DNA of 64,000 bases, from contig JAHRBC010000001.1 of the NCBI GenBank assembly GCA_022702545.1, positions 2,790,001-2,854,000 of the forward strand, written 5' to 3'. This document shows positions 24,761-37,748 of the stretch, one piece after another (positions within the stretch are counted from its first letter, which is position 1; every line of letters begins with the position of its first letter). This DNA comes from Phycomyces nitens (taxonomy: Eukaryota > Mucoromycota > Mucoromycetes > Mucorales > Phycomycetaceae). The translations under genes and the position numbers were made by a program. The notes beneath the pieces are model-generated. The model was not told the DNA's origin and searched no databases. It saw only the letters and a program-made list of their open reading frames with translations.

Positions 24761-27319
24761 TTACCGTCTCTTCATTCCACGTTTCTTTGCAGCTTCTAAC
24801 GCTCTGTCTACTGCAGTCATTACTGGCATAAGAGTCTACAAAACAGTTTAATAGTCTATAGAATACAAACACTCTTATCTCATACCTGTTTACACCGATT
24901 TACGTCGCCCTGGTAGCTATTAACTACAGTCAACACCTCTTTAAGTTTATCCTGTTGCTTCCTTAAACTTTCGACCATGCGCACATTCTTCTCTGGGCGG
25001 TAGGGATCAAACGAGGACCAAAAATGTCGCAAGATTTCATTAGTTGCCGAGTGATAGCTTTGAATCTTTTGCTGAACAAGAGGCGGCAACTTGGCATCTA
25101 AGTTTATTAAAATATTAAATATCCAAACCCATGTCTTTCGGATCCTTAAACTCACCTGTTACAGATGATCGTAAATCGTGGCGAGCCTTTCGTTTGATGG
25201 TTATTGTCAAATCATGGCATACCTTGTCAGCTACTTTTGGCTTCATAACGTGCTAAACATAATGATAATAATAATAATAAAAAGGTGTCAATGGGGGTCA
25301 TTTAATGCCAAATATACTACTATACGATTTACCTTTGTCATCTCAGGTTGCCAGTCTTGGAAATGAGTTTTGAAACTATTTAATAATCGATCTCCTTCCT
25401 TAAGGACAGCATGTCGTTCATATTAGGCGGTCAACAATGAATCCTCTGTATTCTTCATCTCACTTACCTCTTCGTGTAATTTTATATTATTTTGGCCACC
25501 ACTTTGACTCTCAAAGTAACGACGGGTGTCTTGGATATCAAGGATGATTTTCTCTGGAGGTGGCTCGTCTGTCAGGTCAGATATTATGATCTCTTTTTCG
25601 ATATCATCCTATAAACGCCCCCCTTTTTTTAGCAAACCAGCTTTCCAGAATACCATCTTACATCGACTGATTTTTGGTCATTCTTTGGTTTCCTGTTGAT
25701 TTGCATTAGAATCAATGTCTGCAATCTGCAATCTACTATCTATTCTTTACATTGAAGAAATCTCGAGGACACGCATAGAGTGTCTGTTGAATCGTCTGAT
25801 CAATGAGAGGACCTGCAGGTTTTCTCCAGGCTTCATTGCAAAATCTGGAGCATTTCCACACTACCAATACACATTAGCACCATGATTACAGTCATTTGAA
25901 TTCAAGCCCTACTTCACCGTGGTCCTCCTCTGTGGCAGTCAAATCAATTACTCTCTTGATCTTATCCAATATCTCTGGTGCCTTTGAGTTTTCTATATTC
26001 CATATTTAAACGTCAGAATGGAATTATACACACACATCTTGACCTGGGTTTACCATCATCTTCTTCCTGAAGGCATCGATCAAAAATATCATCATAAGGC
26101 GTCAATTGAGAACGACCTCCTGTCCGTGAGCGATGGAAGAATTCTGAGGCCAAGAACCTTTTCCAAAACTGTTGCTCGGATAGCTAAAAGAAAGAATAAA
26201 TAAATAAATCTCATTTAACTCTAGACAGTTTTGTAATATGAAAATAGAGCTTACTTTGTCCGGCACATTTGTATCATAGGCACGCTTAACTATTCACATA
26301 TCCACAAAACACATACATAAAATGATGTACGTTGAATTTACAGTTGGATCGAAATATAAAAAGCAAACACCCTTCTAATTGACGCAATTGGAGGCTTACC
26401 AGAGGGAAACTCTGTAAAGATGTTGTGAATGATCTGGCTCGTCAAGGTATACTTGACATCCGACCCTTCCTGTTGACCAGGCTTAAGTTCGACCATCTTT
26501 GATGACTTTCCTTTCTGTCGTCCCTCACGAGAGATTGCATCTTTTTTCAGTTTCTGGCGAATTCGTTTTACATATGGACTCGACCAGAACTCTTCCTCAG
26601 ATACGCTTTTTCCTGTAACAACCAATTCCATATGCAACATGTGAAGTTCTCGACTAGTTGACAGCAACTGTCTTCTGGCCATGAATTCTTCGTGTCGCCA
26701 TGCATTTGTAGATCCAGAAGGAGGAGGTAAAGGTGCGGGTGTTGGTGTAGGTAATGTAGGTAGAGGAGAAGCTATGGATTGATTTGAGTGAGGTGTGCCA
26801 GTGTCGTTTGACGTGTGTGCAACAGTTGTTGCGGTTGAAGAGGTTGTGGCGGGTGGAGTAAATGATGCAGGCGAAGGAGCAGATGAAGAGACTGATGATA
26901 TCTGCACAGGTGTATTGGTGGCCATTAAGCCCCTGGCGCGTGCCAAAAGTTCTGTTACTTGAGACTTGATAGCCTCTCGTTCTGTCAAGGCTTTGGGCGA
27001 GATGAAGTGAAATGTGTAATCTTTAGGTGTTGGGGCTGTTGCTGTTATCTTGAGAAGGACTTTTGCAGATGACTCGGGTGTCTGTGCCAAAGCTATTGAC
27101 AATAATATTATAGTAGGTTTGGTGAGTAGACGTTAAGCAGCAAGTGAATATCACTGAAAGACACCCACATCCAATCTCATTATAATGTATCGATGGATTC
27201 AATTGAGGCAAGCCTTGTTGCTGCCAGGCTACTCGCCGAGGGGTAACAAACAATGTTCCTTCATTTTTCTTGTAACGGACAGGTGCTCGAAGGAGTAGTT
27301 GCTCATTAGGCTCCCACAT
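24761..27319 (-). CDS. TFB1: TFIIH core subunit p62 / Tfb1
   Basis: Twelve exons on the minus strand: 27169-27319, 26400-27092, 26255-26289, 26054-26183, 25913-25992, 25751-25860, 25662-25692, 25468-25608, 25333-25398, 25156-25252, 24886-25097, 24761-24835; 606 aa, all phases closing. The N-terminus is the PH-type domain (LLLRAPVRYKKNEGTLFVTP, then SSAKVLLKITATAPTPKDYT). A Ser/Thr/Pro linker and BSD domains follow (LHMELVVTGKSVSEEEFW; LSEQQFWKRFLASEFFHRSR). The conserved MKPGENLQVLSLIRRFNRHS identifies the Tfb1 family. TFIIH opens promoters and serves nucleotide excision repair; the PH domain docks TFIIE, XPC/Rad4 and XPG/Rad2. Exons of 35 and 31 nt are unusually small. The donor at 27168 is GTGGGT, weaker than the rest. 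Confidence 0.93.
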
Positions 27320-28717
27320 GGCTGAGTGAAGGGTTGCTAAAGGGGCAAGGTCAACTTCTTCTTGTTCCTTCTTCGTTGTCGTGACTACTATACTGTGTTT
27401 TCACGAATTATTCGCGAACTATGAATAACTTTTTTCGCAAGTCGGTGAATAACTTTTCGCATGCATAGACCAATCACATTCTCTCATAGCATATATTATT
27501 TGCAAGTAATCTCGCATATAATTATATTGCTGCTATTCCAAGAGATTGATTATTATTATTGTTATCATTTTTTTTCAAAAGGATTCAATTTTATACTTAT
27601 AAAGCATAGAGTCTTTACTCTTGTTCTTTGTTGTGTGTACAATGGATTGGTTTGTAGTAGTATGCAGAACGATTCAAAGGTAAAATCTATAATTTCTGGC
27701 AAATCTTTGGTTGTAAATGATGATCGGTCAAGTCAATAAACTATTTTGTGATAAAGGCATGGATATTTCTGTTAAAAAAAATAGAGATATTTGGAATATT
27801 TTCCTTTTCTCTTGTTCAAATATGTTTACGATATAAAAGAGTATAATAAGCTGAATATTCTCAAAGGTTAATTAGAGAGCTTTCCACCAAAGAAAACCCT
27901 GCCAACTAAAAGATCTAAAAGTGGTCTAATATATGCTATAGAGGATATTGAAACAATCTATTGTCACTTGGAAAAAATTAATAATCAAACAAGATAAATT
28001 GCTATATATACATCTCTTTTCCCTTTTTTAAAAGTAGCAACCATCAGTGGTTTCCTCGTATCTGTGCCTATAGAATCTGATTTATTAATCAATGCTGTTG
28101 CATAAGACAATAAAAACCAAGTATCCAAAGTATAAATGTCATTGGCACAGGTTCTTTTAAGAGGGCCCCAGGTTCCCTGGAAATATATGGGTAGAAATTT
28201 ACTAGAATCTTGCAATCTTGCAATCTTGCTTCTACCTTTGCAATCTGGAGAATAATGTGCCTTTATATTCCTTGGCACCGGTACTTTTTGCTCTCACAAA
28301 ATGACCATATTCTTACGAGTTCTCAATAGGGCTAATATTTGGGCTATTTGCAACTTTTTCTTTTTTCTTTCTTTTCTTTCTGAGAAGCATGGTATTGGTG
28401 GCATAACAATCTCTAGATAATGTGAACAGTGGACAATTTGCTTAATAGGCTGCCAACACTAAAGGTACCCCAGGTTGATTTTTATGCTGGACCATCGCTG
28501 TTTGCTGCGCCTCAATATTGTAAAATGGCAGTCAACACTTTTAAAATCTTCAATTTCTTTTATTTTTGAAAAGGCGATTCTGGAGGGATAACAAATTTTA
28601 TTCGTTTTCTCTCTCAAAAAGCATTTGGACTCCTTCCTTCCTTCTTCTTATTGGACCGCTATTACCTTGCAGGAACCAGACCGAAAACGATAAAGAATAT
28701 TAAGAAAAAAGGGCAAC
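27320..28717. other. Intergenic region between divergent p62 and eIF2B-delta genes
   Basis: About 1.4 kb. Near the p62 start, around 27400-27460, a TTCGCGAA-like dyad and repeated TTCGC/AACTTTTTCGC words occur. An open frame at 27461-27739 is hydrophobic and AT-driven, and I do not believe it is coding. The last ~100 bp before 28718 probably hold the eIF2B-delta promoter. Confidence 0.45.
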
Positions 28718-30902
28718 ATGGACTCTAGTTCAGCAAAAACAACTGTCAGTAGCCAAACCAATTTTTTCCTCTATATTGTCCAAGAATACATACTCAATAG
28801 TTGAAAAGCAATAATAAAAAAAAATGATGACTCAAACTGTTTTCTTTTCCTTATAATTTCATGATACACTCCATTTAGCCCATCTTGAATCCATCCCCAA
28901 AGATTCCAGCCTCTCCCAATATTGGGCAGCCAATGAGTGCTTCCTATGAGCATCGCTGGCTATCGAATGACGATAGAAAACCTCAGTCTGTCTCTAGTCT
29001 CAGAAAGAGTCACTTGTCAGAAGATTCTGGTACAACTACTTCCACAGCTACCAAGGGTCAGAAACCAAATGAGAAAGAAAAGGCCACTAAAGAGCAGCAA
29101 AAGCAACATGGAAGAAGAGAGAGCAAGACCCAGATCGATACAAATCCTAGCCGTAAGTCACAAAAGGATATGACCAAGGCCGAACGACGCGCCCTTCAGG
29201 AACAACAGAGAGCTGAAAAGCAAAGTAGACTTGTTTCGGGTGGTTCAAAGTCAGCAGGAAAGCAGCCAGAAGACAGCCATAGAAAGTCAGTTGGAAATTC
29301 TGGTGGCAGCACCGCTAACAATGCCAGCACCACCAACAGCAATGTTGTTCCTTTGGCTGGTGGATCTGCTGTGCCCTCTGTGCCCTTGGCTGGAAAGGCA
29401 GATGAAAAACAGGTCAAGAAGCCCCATGCGGCCAAGCATTCCCAGAACCAAGTTCCTTGGCTGATGCATCTCGACGTCCCAAAGAAGCCCGATATGTCCA
29501 GCAAAGAGCTTCATCCTGCGGTTATTACCCTCGGCCTTTATTTCTCAGAGTTCAAGATTGTGGGCTCAAATGCAAGATGTGTGGCCATGCTAAAGACATT
29601 CGCAAAGGTAAAAAATGAAAAAAATGAAACTGGTAGCCATAGTAACCTTTATTTAAAAAGGTCATTGAGGATCATCGTCCACCCGCAGATGCTTCGTTTT
29701 CTAGAAACATCCAGAAGCACCTTGATCCAAACATTGCCTATCTCTTGGCCAATCGACCCATGTCTCTTAGTATGAGAGAATGTATCCGTTGGTTAAAAAA
29801 GGAAATGTCTGATATCGTCGAGCATGATCCTCCACTGTCTGATGAAGAAGTATAAAGATATCATCTGTGTCTCATTAGGGTATTGACATTAGCATCACAA
29901 ATAGTCTCGTGCGCGTCTGATCCAACATATCGAGGACTTTATTCGTGACAGAATCACACTTGCCGACCAATTGATTGTCCAGTATGGTCTTCAAAAGATC
30001 AATGATGGAGATGTGATCTTGACCTATGGAAAATCCTCGGTTGTTGAAGCCTTGTTGCTCGAGACAAAGAAAAAGGGTATCGAATTCAAGGTTATTGTGG
30101 TCGACAGTCGTCCTCTGTTTGAAGGTAGATATGATCACCAAAGGATTTCTTGGTCAGTGTTGCTTATATGTCAAAGGCAAACACCTCTTGAAGCGCCTTT
30201 CTACTGCTGGAATCGACTGTACCTATTATCTATTGTCGAGTATATACGTTGCTCTTAAATCAGTGACAAAGGTAGTCATGGGTGCACATGCCCTGTTAAA
30301 CAATGGTGCTGTATATTCGCGTATCGGTAGCGCAATGGTTGCGATGGCTGCCAGTGATTTACAGATTCCTGTCATGATTTGCTGCGAAACCTACAAGTTT
30401 GTCAACCGTACTCAAGTAGATTCGCTTGTTATGAATGAATTGGGTGAGTTTCTTAAAAGCTTTATTTTCGTTTCCTGGGCGACGTGATTAATGAATGATT
30501 TGTTGCTATAGGTAACCCTGATGCTCTTGTGAATACAAAGTCTATTTCGAATGCAAACCATCAGGGCCACCCTTCTTCTGAGCAGTCTGCCTTGGTCAAT
30601 TGGAGAGATCAACATAACCTCAGACTATTGAACATGCTGTACGATGTGACTCCCTCAAAATACATCACCTTGGTAGTAACTGAAGTCGGATTGATTCCAT
30701 GCACCTCTGCACCTGTGGTAAGATTAAATGGTTAAAAATCGTTATTTCTCTATATTTACATACCTTTTGATTGATAATATAGATCTGGCGTGAATACAAG
30801 TAAGTTAATCCCAAGAAAGCCAGTGTATAAAGACTGTAAATAACCATCAACTGTATTTTTTTTTCTAGTGAGGAGTTTGGTAATAGAGCAGGAGCCAAAT
30901 AA
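28718..30902 (+). CDS. GCD2: Translation initiation factor eIF2B subunit delta
   Basis: Eight exons: 28718-28744, 28879-29607, 29661-29849, 29905-30124, 30177-30443, 30512-30717, 30783-30799, 30869-30902; 562 aa. Residues ~10-190 are a Lys/Ser/Gln-rich disordered extension typical of the delta subunit (KSQKDMTKAERRALQEQQRA). The Rossmann-like eIF2B regulatory domain follows: DGDVILTYGKSSVVEALLLE, VVDSRPLFEG, KVVMGAHALLNNGAVYSRIG, ETYKF, and the C-terminal TEVGLIPCTSAPVIWREY. eIF2B is the GDP-GTP exchange factor for eIF2. Delta belongs to the regulatory alpha-beta-delta subcomplex that senses phosphorylated eIF2-alpha. The first exon codes nine residues and the seventh is a 17-nt microexon. 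It converges on the WASP gene. Confidence 0.96.
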
Positions 30903-31139
30903 AAACAAACAAACAAAGTAGTATTTATAAAAGTTCAATTTCATTAAAGAGCAACCTTTTTATGTACACTTTTATTGCAGTCAATTAATTACATGGCACT
31001 ACTGTCAAAATACACTCTGAACACAAATACAAAAGATAACCACTTTATGAAAAAAAAACAATCATGGAGAACGTGTTTATTGGTGTCTTTTGCACATGTT
31101 TTTATTCACCATCTTTATATTCTCTTTCTAGTACATTTT

Positions 31140-32944
31140 TTACTCCCATTCATCATCTTCATCCTCATCATCACTCTGCATAGCAGTCTGTCTTTGCTTC
31201 AATACAGCAGCTAGACTTGATGCAAGATCGCCACCTGCACCAGCTGCAACACCAGCTCCAACAGCAGCACCAACAGCAGCTCCAGTAGCCATCGATGCAC
31301 CATTAGATGACGAACTTGATGGGGATTCTGTATCAGCCTTGTTCAAATGTCCAGTCTTCTTGAGTGTTCCAAATCCACCAGTGGCACGGATTGATTCCAT
31401 AAGGTTGCTGCGGACATCTGGTCGAACTGCAGATGTAGGTGGTAATGGAACACCTCCGCCTCCCATGGATGATGGTGGTGGAGGTGGTGGAGGTGGAGGT
31501 GGGGGTGGTGCCATTGTAGCTGCAGGAGGTTGTGGTGGTGGTGGAGGAGGAGGTGGGGGTGGGGGTGGTGCCATCATTGAAGGAGGAGGAGGAGGGGCCA
31601 TTGGAGGTGGTACTGGAACTTGGCGTCCTCCACGGTTAGGAAGGGTTGGTGGTGGAGGTGGTGGAGCCACTGGCGCTGTACGAGATGGTAATACTGGTGG
31701 CGGTGGAGGGACATGACTTCTACCCGGAGGAGGAGGTGGTGGTGGTGCAGTACCATTAGATCTTCTTGGAGGAGGAGGTGGTGGTGGTTGTCTGCGACCT
31801 ATTATCTCGGTGTAAATCCTTGTGAACTACTCAAAAGATGCTTTAGCTACTTACTGGTAGGTGGTGGAGGAGGAGGAGGTGCCGACTTTTTTGCCGATGG
31901 TGGCGATGGTGGCTTTGATCCTGTTGAATTATGGGTCGGTTGCGGTGGTGGCAAAAATGATGGTGTAGATTCATGCTGTTGCAAGAAGCCTTGAATGAAA
32001 TCTTCGTTTTGGGCAATCTCTTCTGGTGTGATTCCGAGTTCTTTTAGCTGGTCAAATATAGCGCTCTTTTCTGGATCGTTGTTCTGTACTCGGAAGCCTT
32101 TTCCTGGTGTGTATCCGATATGACCCACATGCCTATTAGCCCACAAAAAATATACAAGTAGTTGTCAACATAACATCCCACTTGCTATACAACAATCGTC
32201 ATGTTATTTCCTTACCGGAAATCTGCAGGCATCCCAATCTGATTCTTGTCTACTTTGGTCTTCTTTTGTGTTTTCCCAAAGAGCGCAGCCTTTGAGTGTG
32301 TATCATCTGCATTGTACGATAAGTATCAATGTCTTTAATAACATCCGTCTATCCCATACCCTTGAGTTTAACCGTATTACGATTAATTAACTTCTTGTAG
32401 AATGTCTCGGCTTCATCTTCGTCCACAAATTCCAAACCAGCAAGACAATCCTGCGACAAGGTATTATTACTATAAACACCCCCATCAAATTATAGCCCAA
32501 TTATACTTACGTCTGTCTCAAATGTATGGAAGAACGGTCTATCCTTGACGTACTCAAAGTCTTCATAGAGTTCTTGTTCCCATCGAACCCCCGTATTATT
32601 CTACAACACATGTTTAAAACCCAACACGTCTTTACGAGATGACAATTTACCTCTACGTCAATTAAGCGAATGAAATAAGAATTGTTCTTTTTTTGATCTT
32701 TGCAGAATGTCGCTGCTCCCCAGAGACCAGTGTAGGTCCATTTGTTAGGGTCTGGACTGGCAATATAGAGACGAGCAACTGCTGCCATCAAGATTTTCTA
32801 TAGAGTCCATTGGTCTCATGAGTCCACAAGTAGCATTCCACAAATAACACTAATACTAATAATAAAACAAAACCTTACAGAAGTTGGAAGTGCTTTGCGG
32901 ACGACATTTTTGTCTTGCGCACTAGGTAATGTAGCGGATGGCAT
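31140..32944 (-). CDS. LAS17: WASP family actin-nucleation promoting factor (Las17/WASP)
   Basis: Seven exons on the minus strand: 32879-32944, 32651-32797, 32511-32600, 32360-32450, 32216-32306, 31855-32132, 31140-31798; 473 aa. Order: WH1/EVH1 domain (~1-125; KILMAAVARLYIASPDPNKW, then FIRLIDVE, then FHTFETD), which binds WIP/verprolin; basic stretch; CRIB/GBD motif IGMPADFRHVGHIG at ~155-168; proline-rich region (~225-390) with PPPPPPP runs; a WH2 segment (VRSNLMESIRATGGFGTLKK) that binds actin monomers; an Ala/Gly-rich linker; and an acidic end DDEDEDDEWE with the Arp2/3-binding Trp. It activates Arp2/3-driven actin branching at endocytic patches. CRIB predicts control by a Cdc42/Rac-type GTPase. 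Confidence 0.95.
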
Positions 32945-33730
32945 TAAGAGAGAACAAAGAAGAGTTTAAGCGTGCCAAGCGGATACATGCCTTTTTCTAT
33001 TCTCGGTAAACCGTCACATGTAGCACGCCAAGTCATTTTGGCTCTAGCTCGTTTTCTATTCTTGAAAAATAAGGGAAGCTTCCAGGCACTTTTTCTTTAT
33101 TTATTTATTTATATACTCTAATAGGCCCTTTATAGCAACAGGGTGTATTGTCCATTGATTGACATGTTTCCTGGTAATGGCATGCCTTGGCTCCAAGAAG
33201 ACAGAAATACATATTTACCGGGCATTACATGTTTCAATTGTCTCAAACATCACAATCTTATCCTGAAATCAATTGAGTATTCATGTCTTAAAAGCATAGC
33301 ACAATTGCCAAGAGGTTTATAAAAAGAGGCGTGTGAAAGTGCCAAGAAGAAGAATGATACCTTTTAGACATTGAATAATGAAAATGGATATTCTAAATGG
33401 AATATAATATTAAAGGAGTTGAATTGGAATATTCACTCAGCCTTTTGTATTATTATTATTATTATTTAAAAAAAAGAAAAATGCAGCCGAATCAATAAGC
33501 TTTATAAAAGTAACCTTTTGGGTGTCCAGAGTGCTGTTTTGATAATTAGAGGCAGATATATTCCTTTCAAATATCAATTTATAAAGTGAAATGATATTAT
33601 TTAGAGTTAATGTGCCTTGAGGCTGGGCTTTTGTTATGTCTATCAAGAAAGGGTGATGGCTACTCCTCATTTCATCATTGATATATCATACAAGCCCATT
33701 CTCCAATAGCTGTGCAACATTCGAATGATA
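32945..33730. other. Intergenic spacer
   Basis: AT-rich spacer of about 790 bp between the WASP start and the P450 stop codon, with TTATTTATTTAT and TTATTATTATTATT runs. No coding signal was seen. Confidence 0.55.
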
Positions 33731-35914
33731 CTACACCAAGATATCAGCTTGTGTGCCTTGACTAGCTGTTTTATCTTGGTAGCGTGCTCTGGGGTTAAGC
33801 ATCACTTTGTACTCTTTGGGATTAAAGGCTATCTCTGAACCCACAAGAGTATTGAGATCGATTGTTTCTGGATTTCCATCTGCTCCAGTCGGTGGCACTA
33901 TACTGCAGCTTGCGAGAAAACGGACACATACGGTAAATGTTTCGACTTCAGACTACATTATAATGCATGTTAATTTTAAGTTGCGTACTAAGCTCAGCCT
34001 AATTCATGGCATTTACCAGGTAAATACCAGGACAGATACGCCTAGTTTTTTTATAAGCATTGAAAAAAGTACAAATGTTACCCAAGCCATTCAGTAGTCA
34101 ACTTGTATACTCACCTTCCCCACCCAAACATATATATGTCTCGCTTGTCAATGTTGCCATTAGAAGATGCACTCCAGGTTCTTGTATTCCCAAGGAATCT
34201 TTCGGGCATAAACTTGTGTGGATCCTCGTATACATCTGAATTCATATGCATAGCGTACATACTCGTTACAATCAATGTATCCTTGGGAATATAGTATTCG
34301 CCAACCTCGACTATATATTTATTGTAAGCATCAGATTGAGAGTATTTCACAGCCAACTTACCATCCTCAGTTGCAAGATGAGGAACCCCAAAGTTACTGA
34401 CACATCTAAAGCGAATACTCTCTCGGAGAGCAGCCCCAGTATAAGGAAGTTCTGATCTATCCGAGAAGGAAGGAATTCGGCCATGCTTTGTGATAAACAT
34501 ATCGATTTCTAAGCATATCTTCTTTTGAACATCTTGGTATTTCGCCAGTATTGCAATTAGCCACAACAATAGAGAGGATGTAGTGTCTCCACCACCGATA
34601 ATAAAATCCGCTATTTTGGAAAATCAATACAAATCAATCCAACCACTTTTATATATTTATATATTTATATATTTATATATATTATACCACCAAGCTTTCA
34701 CTTACTCGACATCACAATTATATCGGTATCATTCAAATCATTGGCTTCTTTGAGCGAGTGAGCATGCTTCACCAAACAATCTGTGTCTCTGGATACTGCT
34801 TCGTCCAATAGTCTTTGTACAAAGCTATCTCGAAGATCAATAATCGCCTTCATTTTTCTGTTCGTATTTGTCAGTCGAGTAATCCAAGAAAGATGAGGCA
34901 AAAACACTGGAAGATTGCCTCCAGTGCCAGAATAGTTCATTACACCTCGTGAAATATGGAGAATCTTTTTAAGGACAGGATCATCAATAGACTTTACATC
35001 TATTCCAAAAATCGATTTGATTATAAACCCAAAGGAGATTAACTCTAGGTAGGGCAGTGGATATACAGCGCCGTGTTTTTGTATCTCTTCTCTCATTAAC
35101 CCGAGTGTATAATCAATGGACTTCTCGAGGTCATCTGTGACTCGGTTCACGCCTTGTGGAGAAAGCTTTGTCATGGCTTTTTGCATTTTTTTTTTCAAGA
35201 AATGTCAATTTTATGTACATTGGGGTTTTTTGTGTAGACTCACCAATAGTTCGCAATATCTTCCACTTCTTTCTGGACTTATTGAATGCGACCCCACTTG
35301 TATGCTAAGAATAAGTTTTGTGCCTAGACATCTAAAATATGACCTACCTCCCATTTGCACAGTACATATCATATGCAAAGGGATGAGAATGCCTATCAGA
35401 TGTAACAGCCCCCCTTTTGACGAGCAATTCATGGGCAAGTCGGGGATCATTTATGAAAACCCAGTGCGAAACACCCATATTAAGGCGCAAGATTGGACCT
35501 AATCTCAAGTGTTAGTAGTATGGTTAATAATACGCCGTCCAAGATGATTTACCATGGGCTTCGTGCCATTTATGAAATTGTAAACCAGGCATATCTCCCA
35601 GAGAGAACATGTGCCCTTTTTTTGTATTTGAGAATAAAGAGAGAGAGTGTGTGTGTATGTTTTAGTATATATACATATATCTTTCAAAAGATTGATTCTT
35701 GTCGGGTTTATTCACCAAAGTACGGATATTTCTCCAAAGGAGAAGGGATATCTGTGTACCCTTTACGATTCCAAGCGTCTGTGTCTTTTCTCTTTTTCAA
35801 AAATGCAGAATAGAGACTAGAGGCAAGCTTCACAACCGCAAGTACCGTAATTGCTCCAGATATCGTAAGACCATACTTTGTCTCAAATATGCGTCGTGGT
35901 AATAATTTCTCCAT
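33731..35914 (-). CDS. Cytochrome P450 monooxygenase (membrane-anchored)
   Basis: Nine exons on the minus strand: 35716-35914, 35553-35594, 35348-35498, 35244-35296, 34706-35176, 34362-34610, 34115-34310, 34017-34041, 33731-33952; 535 aa. An N-terminal anchor (YGLTISGAITVLAVVKLASS) is followed by basic residues and a Pro-rich turn. Motifs: KKWKILRTI in helix C; I-helix GGGDTTSS; ExxR in ALRESIRFR; PERF in FMPERFLG; haem loop FGWGRRICPG, with the Cys on a 25-nt exon. It should be an ER-bound haem monooxygenase needing P450 reductase. Exon 4 uses acceptor TACAAG at 35297-35302; other frames fail to give the helix-C text. The family (perhaps CYP509-like, common in Mucorales) and substrate are not determinable here. 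Confidence 0.93.
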
Positions 35915-36881
35915 GTAAATATTGATGGCAGAAATTGTTAAAGAGATGATTTAGGTGTATTTATATGTTGTATGCTTTTAAAACGCTTCACAGGCTTGGC
36001 CTTCCCCCCCTGAAGATTATATTTAAGCTTTTTTTTTACTCTAAAATAACAGTCTTTGCATTGCAGATATATTTGATCTGTTTGCAAATTAAGATGAAGA
36101 TTGAAGCAAGAATAAAGCCAAGATACAAATATATAATTATGGTACACTTATTCGGAACAGTTCTAGAATACTTGTTTTTGAGATTTCTGAATATATGGGG
36201 TATGTTTACCAGGACTTACCTACATTGATTGCCAAAATAAATTGCTAATGCAAGTCAAACTATAGAGTATACATTCCAAGTGCTAAACTATTGAGTGTGT
36301 ATGTAATTGCAAGTGTATCAGAAAATGTATGAAGAACAGGTGATGAAACCACTTGAGAGATAGAGTACATCAATGTTCAATTGGTTTTCCAAGCTCACAA
36401 AAGTTATGAGAGAGTTAAAGCCAGGTTGGTCTTGTTTTTTTTTTTTTTGGATTATTTGTAATGAGTATAAAAGGCACTCTGAAAGCACTAGACTTTGTTC
36501 AATGGTAATATAATAAGATAGATAAACGGTTGCTCGTAAACAGCAGTCCAGAATATCTTAAAGTTCAATATAACCAATTTTATTTAAACACTATTTTCAA
36601 GAATAATATTGTCACTTTATCATAAAGTCAAACAAGTGGTACACTCCAATACAGGAATTTATCGCAAATCAACCAAAATTAGGATATATATATTACTTTT
36701 TGCTTTATTTTGCCTTCAAGACCAGAACAGCACTAACAATGCACTCTTGTCATCAGTTGAAAGAATTAATAAACCCACACTTTGCCATGAGCTGTCAGAG
36801 TGTCTTTGTAGACGAATAATTTTCCTCTACAAGGTCAAAATTTTCTTGGGAGATAAAGTCATCATGGACACCCCTCAATAA
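35915..36881. other. AT-rich spacer upstream of P450 gene
   Basis: No gene was seen. The open frames here are short and biased by AT content. It borders the Tc1/mariner relic. Confidence 0.5.
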
Positions 36882-37748
36882 ATGATTAGAAGCATTATCA
36901 AACTTTGGGAGGAAACTTGTACAACAGCATCAAATGCTAGGTCAGAAATGTCTAAAAGATGCAGTCCTACAGATAATACTGCGCTTTGTTTGAGTTTGAG
37001 GCGCCATACTTTCGAGTACTATGGGTATCACCAGCAAAATTCGGCGCTTGCTGACATTATTGGATGTAAAAAGACAGTTATCCACTATCTTTGGGCAAAC
37101 AAGTCGGTTTTTATATATATGAAAGTGTCTATTTCAAGGTCTGTATATAAACAAAAAAAAGAATTGGCTTTGTTGGGCAAGAGCCAGGGTGGGTTTGACA
37201 GCTGAGGACTTGAGAAAGGTTATATGGTCAGATGAGTCCATATTTATGGTAAAGGGCAATGATTGTGACCTATCCGTAATTTGTAAACCTGGACAACGCT
37301 TTAAAAATACATATATGCTTTAAACTGAGAAGTCTGGAAAAGGTTCGGTGATGGTGTAGGGCTGCTTCTGCTAGAAGATTTGGATCCCTAACCACCCTCG
37401 ATAGTTCAATAAATCAACAAGTGTATATCAATTTTCTGTTCCAAAACTTTAACCCTCGATATCAAAAGTTGGATGATGAGCATAATACTATCTTTATATC
37501 TTAAGAATATAGTGCCACCGGCCATACTGGCTCCTACACGATATTGTGGAAAAATCAATGGAGCCAAGCGCCTTGACTGCTGGTCATCTCAAAGGCCTGA
37601 TTTGAATCCAATTGAGAGTGTCTTTAAGGCCATAAAGGACCGTGTTGTAGAGAAAAATGGATAGGTCAATAATGCTAAAGATCTCCAGGCCTGTATTGCC
37701 AAGGAGTGGGAGAAAATAGATCCTGAATTTGATGCAAGGCTCGTTTAA
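36882..37748 (+). mobile_element. Tc1/mariner-type transposon relic
   Basis: 36882-37205 is an open frame with an N-terminal helix-turn-helix-like region (SALADIIGCKKTVIHYL). In another frame from about 37180 comes LTAEDLRKVIWSDESIFM, the first catalytic Asp of the DDE domain in the usual WSDES context. GSVMV-stop-GCF follows, with the usual Trp codon turned into a stop. Around 37590 the C-terminal signature QRPDLNPIESVFKAIKDRV appears. The pieces are in at least three frames with stops between them, so the transposase is dead. No terminal inverted repeats were identified, so the boundaries are only those of recognisable coding. Confidence 0.78.

Noticed and set aside
27461..27739. 92-codon frame with hydrophobic text
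   Set aside because: AT-driven composition, no splice partners or recognisable motif, located in a promoter interval.
31339..31994. Gly-rich plus-strand frames
   Set aside because: Antisense of the polyproline region of WASP.
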